Positions 57,771 through 64,000 of a DNA stretch of 64,000 nt are shown here, piece by piece. The DNA comes from Patella vulgata (lineage: Eukaryota > Mollusca > Gastropoda > Patellidae), in the NCBI RefSeq assembly GCF_932274485.2, contig NC_065883.2:65887210-65951209 (forward strand), written 5' to 3'. The notes below the pieces were generated by a model that ran no database searches, was not told where the DNA came from, and worked only from the letters and a program-made list of their open reading frames with translations. The stretch's first letter is position 1; every line of letters begins with the position of its first letter. The position numbers were made by a program, and so were the translations under genes.

Positions 57771-58098
57771 CTTAGAGATACATTATGGGAGATTCGATAA
57801 TGGGTTGGCAGCTCACTATAATAGTTAAAAACTAGATAATGTAAATGCAACTTGCTGAAAATTTCATTCAAATTGATCCACTCTGAACCGATTATCCATT
57901 TAATCGTTAAATCGAGAAGAAAAGTTATACAGTAAATCGGCCCACAATCCACTTAAGATCGCAGGCTAGCGATGCCTTCTAGAGTTGATTATGGCCTGGA
58001 TAAGTTAATTAATGTCTAATTAATAATTTAGATAACATTTCAGGCCTAAAGAAAGACCTGCAATAGACAGATTTAGCTCTTGCATAATGTATGTTTAA
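57771..58098 (-). mobile_element. TTAA MITE type T2, copy 3
   Basis: Reversed relative to 33270: agagatacattatgggagat at the left, gcataatgtatgtttaaa at the right. Over 85% alike by eye across most of its length. Confidence 0.72.
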
Positions 58099-58099
58099 A

Positions 58100-58700
58100 G
58101 TTTGAAATGATAAACAAAATATCTTTCACGTGATTCAAGTGGCAATTTATTTATCAAGACCCGGAAGAAGAGAAAATTAGCTTGGTCTGGCCTTGTGGTT
58201 TGTTTCAGTGTGGTTATATCTGTGTAAGGGTTTTCTCTGGTGGTCTCTCATATATGCTGATAAATAAATACCACATAGAGATAAGTCATTAATGTAATAT
58301 TCACCCACAAAAATGTACACGATGCATGGTGGTATCATAGATATGAAATAAAATAAACAATAGCCGTTTTATTATGACATAAATCTTTAACACCGCGTTC
58401 TTGAGGTTATCTTAAATGATACCTCTCTGTATTTTAAATGTTATTCTAGCTATGAAAGCGTTTAATTGTTTGGGAAGTGGTAGGTTAAAACGATACATCG
58501 AGCTTTGGTCGACCCATGCTGAGGTCAGATCATGTTGGTCTGACTTTTTTAAACCTGTTTTGTAGAAACAGTAGTCAAGCCTTGGGTGGTTTTCGCCTGC
58601 TGTACATTGTTTTAGGAAATATGCACCACAGGAGTATGAAATCTAATTACGTATGAAGAATGCTTACATATTCTACTCTACAGGGTAAATGTAATTCGCG
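58100..58700. other. No gene seen
   Basis: No recognised feature ahead of the candidate first exon at 58707. Confidence 0.4.
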
Positions 58701-58706
58701 ATCATA

Positions 58707-58775
58707 ATGGATATTGTAGAAGAAGCGAGCATATCTGTGAAAGTAAATGTCCTTTGGCAGATGAAATTGACATTG
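58707..58775 (+). CDS. Possible first coding exon, unknown protein
   Basis: An ATG in good context (ataATGG) opens MDIVEEASISVKVNVLWQ, then MKLTL, ending at donor TTG|GTAAGA in phase 0. The unspliced frame stops about eight codons later. No matching downstream exon was found before 64000. Confidence 0.25.
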
Positions 58776-58779
58776 GTAA

Positions 58780-59430
58780 GACTCGAGGTGGGAACATCTT
58801 GAAAAGAAAGTCACGACCGCTAGATGACGCCTGGATTACTTAAATAAAATTAGAAATGAAATGAAATGGAATTTTACGTCCTTTTCACTCCAACGACTGG
58901 GCACCCTCAACGCATTGTGCATACTCCTGACAGTGTTTCGTTTGATTAGAGCTAATCCCACTACTCACTGCTGTAAAAGAAGGCAAATTCTTGTTCTAAA
59001 TTATGACTGGTCAATAGTCCGATTAACAACCAATAGCTAACTGCGTAACAATACCAAACAGAGCTCCAAATTGGACCAAATATGTTTACATAACGTTACG
59101 TCACGACTCACGATTTTACTATGCCCAATTAACCAGAGCATAGCAGAATATTGCAGAAAAACCAATTGTGTGACAAACGAAGCTATCAGTACAGATATAA
59201 TGTAAACAATATTGTTTTGAGACGAACAACACTTTCACCGTTTTTAATACCTTAAATCACTGTCCAAAGTTTTAGGGAAGACCCCTGATTAAACGAAGGG
59301 CTGTCATGTTGCTGTGATTGTGGATAGATTTGATTGAACGGGAACAATAGACACACACCCTCAAAAGCGGAAGAATCAGAAGCTAATCCAGCAATGGCCA
59401 GAGAGGGATTTCTCGGACCATTGCTTCAGG
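58780..59430. other. No gene seen; SINE-A scrap
   Basis: A reversed SINE-A tail (gaaatgaaatggaattttac) lies at 58855-58915. Confidence 0.45.
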
Positions 59431-59431
59431 A

Positions 59432-59705
59432 ATATGCGCAATGTGCTGTGAGGACAGTTTTGTCCGGACAGCGGCGCTATGACCCACTCTTATTTCGAAT
59501 TCCAACTGTAAAGGGTTATTTTACGAGCTTGCCAATGTGTATACGAGACGTCGGTTTTTCGTCCCATCCAAACAACTAGACATAATTCTTTGTTAGACCT
59601 CCCTACACACGCCCAGTACCACTGACAAGGTGAAACCACGCAGGAAAATCCCGCGGAACTTTCTCGGCCAGCACCGGAAGCGAACCCAAGACCTGCTAGC
59701 TAGTG
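59432..59705 (-). mobile_element. SINE-A lacking tail
   Basis: gcaatgtgctgtgaggacag through ggtttttcgtcccatccaaa and ccgcggaactttctcggcca to the head near gacctgctagctagtgag. Confidence 0.8.
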
Positions 59706-59795
59706 AGTTAGCTAATATTAATCAAATTTCTGAGACAAATAACATTATGAAAATGTTATCATAAGTTTACTTAAAATTGAGTTTATTTTTGACAC

Positions 59796-60062
59796 GGGGG
59801 GTTGGATGGACGAATGGTTAGCACGTGCGCGCTGTATCATAAGGCCTGTCATTGAGTCAACTGGCGTGGTTTCGAATCCCCGGTTGTAAGTAACAAGTAG
59901 TAGGGCCGCCTGTCCAACCTCGTGGGTTTTTTCCGGGTCCTCCGGTTTCCTCCCACTGCTAAAGACCCCTTCGCGCAATCAAATTATTGAAATATAAATA
60001 AACCATAAGTTTGTGTCGAGTGGACGTTAAACCCCATTTCTCTCTCTCTCTCTCTCTCTCTC
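59796..60062 (+). mobile_element. SINE-B, full length (267 bp) with 12-bp target duplication
   Basis: ggacgaatggttagcacgtg (A box), gtggtttcgaatccccgg (B box), complete body and CT tail. tatttttgacac flanks it at 59784-59795 and 60063-60074. Confidence 0.93.
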
Positions 60063-60074
60063 TATTTTTGACAC

Positions 60075-60475
60075 TTCATGTGTTTTATTTTTTTTTTGTC
60101 GTAGTAAAGAAACTTGCCTTTAACTTTGATATTTTCGATTGTTTTTGTATTTGTGTTGGCCAGTCAATGTCGCACCGTCTGATAACTTCGTATCAATATC
60201 ATTCCAGTTATGACGTGGCTGTGTTGATTTTATTTATGACAAGATAATGTCACTTGTAAAATACAGGTGAAATATCATCTAATATTTACCTGTATATCAG
60301 GTTATGACATATTGACGTCTATTGTCTTACAAACATACAGCACGACACACCCTTCAAATTACGTAAAGGTACACATTGAGTAAACAAAAATCGACAATAT
60401 TATGCCCAATATAAATGAAAAATAAACCCAAACCCGGATTAAAAAATCTTCTTGTTTATCTTATTTGTCAATTTC
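60075..60475. other. No gene seen
   Basis: No recognised exon or repeat. Confidence 0.45.
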
Positions 60476-60479
60476 CGAA

Positions 60480-60810
60480 AAGAAATGAAATGGGGTTTCA
60501 AGTCCAATTGTTCTGCTCCCACTGGGCTAATGAAGACAGGCTTACGTCATACAAGGAAAAACACTTAATCGTTCGGATGAAACAAAGTCCTATGTACAAG
60601 TTGCAACACCCGACAGTTAGAATGCGGTGAAAAATAGGCCTATCCTTAAATCGAATTGCAGCTGCCAGGGGATATTTTACATGCACGCCAATGTGTAAAC
60701 CTGACTTCGGATTTTTGTCCCATCCGAACGACTATAGAAAGCTGTCCATTTCAGGCCCTCCGCCCTGCACCACTGACAAGGGTAGACAAGTACGACGTTA
60801 AACTCACTTC
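60480..60810. mobile_element. Mosaic of SINE-A pieces in both orientations
   Basis: Reversed tail part (60480-60545), a plus fragment (60560-60640, ttaatcgttcggatgaaaca), reversed middle part (60643-60785), then a plus tail scrap (gtacgacgttaaactcactt). Confidence 0.7.
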
Positions 60811-60814
60811 AATT

Positions 60815-61490
60815 AATCTTCATACAAGACCGTGTTAACATTACGATTAGCCACCGTTGTTAACTTCGCTTACCAACACATTTCGTGTATGTGAACACTT
60901 ATACATGTAGCAACCCAGGGGTCCTTTAATCCACGCCGAGTTTGGCTTTTGCCCTTAAAGCCCACAGCCACGCAAAATGTACTTGAAATATTGCAACTAC
61001 ATGTTTTGTCCGTGAAATTAGATATTTTCAAAGTCGTGAATGTTATTTGGCAGACTTCGTTCCGGTAAATATTGCATGAAATACAATCCATCATGTCACA
61101 TACCGTTATGACTGTGGTGAACAAAAGATTGGTTACGTATTTGTGTATCTTGGGTGTAAGATTACGTGAGCAAAAAATAACTGTAAATAATACCCATGTT
61201 TATTGTGTGTAAAACCTGGTCTTAAAAAATCAAAGATGTCAGATACTGATATAAATAACAAATATAATACTACGGAATGCATGAATTCTAAAAAAAGATA
61301 AAACCACTGTTTCACCGTAGGTAGATATTTGAGAATTAATTTCAAGCAGCATTTGTTGTCTTTGTTAAGTCTTTAATATAGATCTACCACAGACAAACAG
61401 CTTCTTGTGTCAAAATATGAAAATGCCGAAAAAGTCGTTGAGTAAAACTCTCCTGAATGCATTGGTGAATACCACTCTTTGTTATGTGAA
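60815..61490. other. No confident gene
   Basis: An 84-codon minus frame (60870-61124) has eight cysteines but no recognised spacing and no splice support. Confidence 0.35.
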
Positions 61491-61496
61491 TATTTT

Positions 61497-61781
61497 AACA
61501 ATGATAAAAAATCGTGTTTAGATAATTACAGCCATCACAGACCAATTTGAAATACCCTGAAAATGAACCATCCTATGAATTTGACAAAACCACCGATATT
61601 ATTAGCAAATTTATAAATGCAATTTTGTCAAATCTTAATAGTGTCGCCACATTTATATTATTTATTATGTATGTCACCGTAACTCTGTACGAGATCCTTA
61701 TATGAATTAAACCAATCTATAACCCTATTATGTGGTTCAGTTGTTATAAGTATATCAGTGCACTAATCTAGAACTTATTAA

Positions 61782-61817
<36 letters not shown>

Positions 61818-62380
61818 GAGAGAGACGGGGTTTAACATCCACTCGACAGGTCATTTCGTGACGAACATATGGTTCAACTTTATTCCAATAATTATCTTGC
61901 GCGTAGGGGTCTTAGCAGTGTGTGTGTGTGTGTGTGTGTGTGGATGGGGGATCCGGAGAAAACCCACGGGGTTGGGCAGGCGACCCTTCTCCTTGTCACT
62001 TACAACCGGGGAATCGAAACACGCCGGTTGACTCAATGATAGACTTTATGATACAACGCGCACACGCTAACCATTCGGCCACCCAGTCTCCCAACAATGA
62101 TAGAAAATCGTGTTTAGATAATTACAGCCATCACAGACCAAATACCCTGAAAATGAGCATCCGAAGAATTTGACAAAAGCACCGATATTTTTAGCAAATT
62201 TATCAATGCAATTATGTTAAATTTTAATAGTGTCGCCATTGACATATATATTGGTTATACTTACATGTATTAGTTATTATGTATTTCACTGTTACTCTGT
62301 ACGAGATCCTTATGTGAATTAAACCAATCTATAATCCATATGTGCTTCAGTTGTTATAAGTATATCAGTCACCAATCTAC
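61497..62380. repeat. Direct duplication of about 280 bp flanking a SINE-B
   Basis: Copy 1 (61497-61771) and copy 2 (62093-62380) share aatcgtgtttagataattac, gtgtcgcca, ctgtacgagatccttat and ttgttataagtatatcagt. About 85-90% alike by eye. The SINE-B fills the gap almost exactly. Confidence 0.85.
61783..62091 (-). mobile_element. SINE-B, full length with GA tail and internal (TG)n
   Basis: GA tail (61783-61826), reversed body with a (TG)n run at about 61919-61942 in place of the gggaggaaaccgg segment, B box cggggaatcgaaacac, and head aaccattcggccaccc. Confidence 0.88.
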
Positions 62381-62393
62381 CAGGTCAGGATAT

Positions 62394-62622
62394 GTGAAAT
62401 TAAATTGTATTTAATGCCTTACTGTTCTTCACCGACTGGGCTTATGAAGTTGGGCATACGCTAAGCAATGCGTTATAAGGTGAATTTTGCCCGGGCAGCA
62501 GGGCTACGGTCTAATCATATTTCAAATACCATCTGTCAAGGGTTCTGTCACTGTACGCCAACGTGTACACGGGAGCCCGAGTTTTCGTATCATTCGAACG
62601 ACTAGGCACTGTCCTTGTGAGG
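62394..62622 (-). mobile_element. SINE-A, 3' two-thirds, diverged
   Basis: gtgaaattaaattgtattta tail through gaattttgcccgggcagcag to cgaacgactaggcactgtcc. Confidence 0.75.
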
Positions 62623-62785
62623 ATTCATGGCGAACAGAACAGGAAATTAGGCCAACTACTCTCTAATTCTGAAAGCCAGATAAAGGCGTGGTCTGTTGTG
62701 ACTACATCCGGCAAAGCGGAATAAAATATCATATTTGGTATGCGCACATTTTACGTGTTGCATCATGTACATTACAGTATTACTA

Positions 62786-62995
62786 AATAAAATAAAATGT
62801 GTTTTAACATCGTATGCAATTAAAGAAATCGTGCACCACATATTCGTTCCAGTTTACGCTTTTCTATATTTTCATGAAAGTTGTCTCATCCGAACGATTA
62901 GACACGTTGTCTTGCCCAGGTTCACTGACAAGGGGGAAACCAGGCTGAAAAATCCGGGGAAACTTTCTAGGCAAATTCCGTAATCGAACCGCCAT
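62786..62995 (-). mobile_element. SINE-A, internally deleted
   Basis: Reversed tail aaataaaatgtgttttaaca, a gap, then catccgaacgattagacacg and gaaaaatccggggaaacttt to a head remnant. Confidence 0.7.
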
Positions 62996-62999
62996 TTTC

Positions 63000-63810
63000 A
63001 CCAAGTCGCTATTGTATTATAATGCATGTCATGAATTGATATAGTTGATATAGATATACATATAAGTAGTCGGGAAGGAAACGATATAAGTAGATAAAGT
63101 GAAACATCAATAGTTCATCTCTTGAGGTGCTTGTACAGGGCATCACGCAGCGTAGGCGTTAAGTACTTAAAACTACAAACACGTCAAAAGCGCTGCACTT
63201 AACGGCGCTTAAAATTCTAAATATTTGGATCTCGACAATGGGTTTATTTAATGAATGACATTTGTTCTAAATCAATAGATATATACGAGTATGCGTGAAG
63301 TGCTTCCGCGAGGGAGGCATATGGCGCCTTTTGTTTTGTTTTTATGCCATTAATATACTACTCCAGGCTGTCTTTATACATATTTTGGTACAACGTCACA
63401 AAAGAGATTTTTTGGGATAAACCGGATCAATTCCTGGCTAATTCTTCTTCGTTGATTTTTTAACAACTTGTCAGGGATGATGTCGAATAATTCACCAGTC
63501 TATGGAGACCTGTCTTGATATGCAGACGCCGTAAACCAACGAAAAACCTGATTTTAAGAGAACGGGAAATAGCTAAATTACAAATTTTACCAGATATTTC
63601 TTTTTCTCTTTGTACTTGTACCATTCATAAACTAGATGAGACGCAGGTTTAAATATGGAAGTTTATTATGGAAAGTTTTTGAGTATTGCAAGGATTGAGT
63701 TAAAACAAGACAATCCAAGACCATGAAATATGATTTCAGATTCCATGGTTGAGGTGACATGGCAGGAGGTCCTGATCATTGAGGATGCGTAATAATTTGA
63801 AATCCAGATC
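63000..63810. other. No gene seen
   Basis: A 23-codon frame (MEVYYGKFLSIARIELKQ) near 63655 looks protein-like but has no splice support. Confidence 0.35.
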
Positions 63811-63813
63811 CAA

Positions 63814-63855
63814 ATGCTTCAATTAGCCTTACTAGGTGTCGTGCACACGTGGAAG
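63814..63855 (+). CDS. Possible first exon with hydrophobic start
   Basis: An ATG opens MLQLALLGVVHTWK, ending at donor AAG|GTAATA in phase 0. The residues suit the start of a signal peptide or membrane anchor. The rest of any gene would lie beyond the window end. Confidence 0.2.
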
Positions 63856-64000
63856 GTAATATATGCGCTTTCTACCACGTATCCTTTCGACTGGGTGACA
63901 TAATAATCAGTTCATAAATACAAACTGACTAGATAGGTTTTTTAAAACTAGCAAACATGCCCTGCGTTGCCCACCACACCCGTCGCTACGATTAGAACAC

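Noticed and set aside
60870-61124. Eight-cysteine minus frame
   Set aside because: Cysteine spacing fits no family I know and there is no splice or signal-peptide support.
1-64000. CRISPR arrays, operons, prophage or plasmid features
   Set aside because: No regularly spaced identical repeats or compact gene clusters; the DNA is clearly eukaryotic.

Overview
The window reads as nuclear DNA of an invertebrate, most likely a marine mollusc (inference). It is AT-rich and has no bacterial-style ORF layout. It carries dozens of tRNA-headed SINE copies, several MITE families, minisatellites and intron-containing gene pieces. No open frame exceeds about 120 codons, so genes must be read from short exons between splice signals.

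The best-supported gene lies on the minus strand from 38038 to 17731, about 20.3 kb. I assemble it from four exons whose splice signals and phases agree: 37985-38038 (first half of a signal peptide), 31659-31817 (rest of the signal peptide plus an antistasin-like module), 21948-22044 (a module with five cysteines), and 17731-18038 (basic linker, Kunitz/BPTI-like module, stop). The model gives a secreted protein of about 205 residues that looks like a multi-domain serine-protease inhibitor. Its introns are filled with SINEs, MITEs and tandem repeats. Two further signal-peptide reading frames lie inside the gene on the same strand (18729-18885 and 35951-36148). The first could be an alternative first exon, because its donor phase fits the Kunitz exon.

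Other coding evidence is weak. Possible terminal exons lie at 4877-4968 (-), 11762-11818 (+), 22892-23108 (+), 24589-24765 (-) and 27358-27438 (+). Possible first exons lie at 16836-16955, 58707-58775 and 63814-63855 (+). An unspliced frame sits at 23536-23760 (-), and a BED-type zinc-finger relic, probably from a hAT transposon, at 43204-43452 (+).

Repeats dominate. SINE-A (about 377 bp, ATTTC-like tail) and SINE-B (about 267 bp, CT tail) each have a full-length copy with clear target-site duplications. A third tRNA-headed SINE is split by an LTR-like fossil near 49 kb. DNA elements include a non-autonomous Helitron (10409-10611), a MITE family with 9-bp target duplications (four copies), two TTAA-flanked MITE types, and a foldback MITE with GGCCTGTTTC-like ends. 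Tandem arrays lie at 10.8-11.2, 25.5-25.8, 29.3-29.7, 31.4-31.6, 34.1-34.6, 35.1-35.4, 45.3-46.0 and 61.5-62.4 kb. I see no rRNA, functional tRNA, CRISPR array or intact autonomous transposon.
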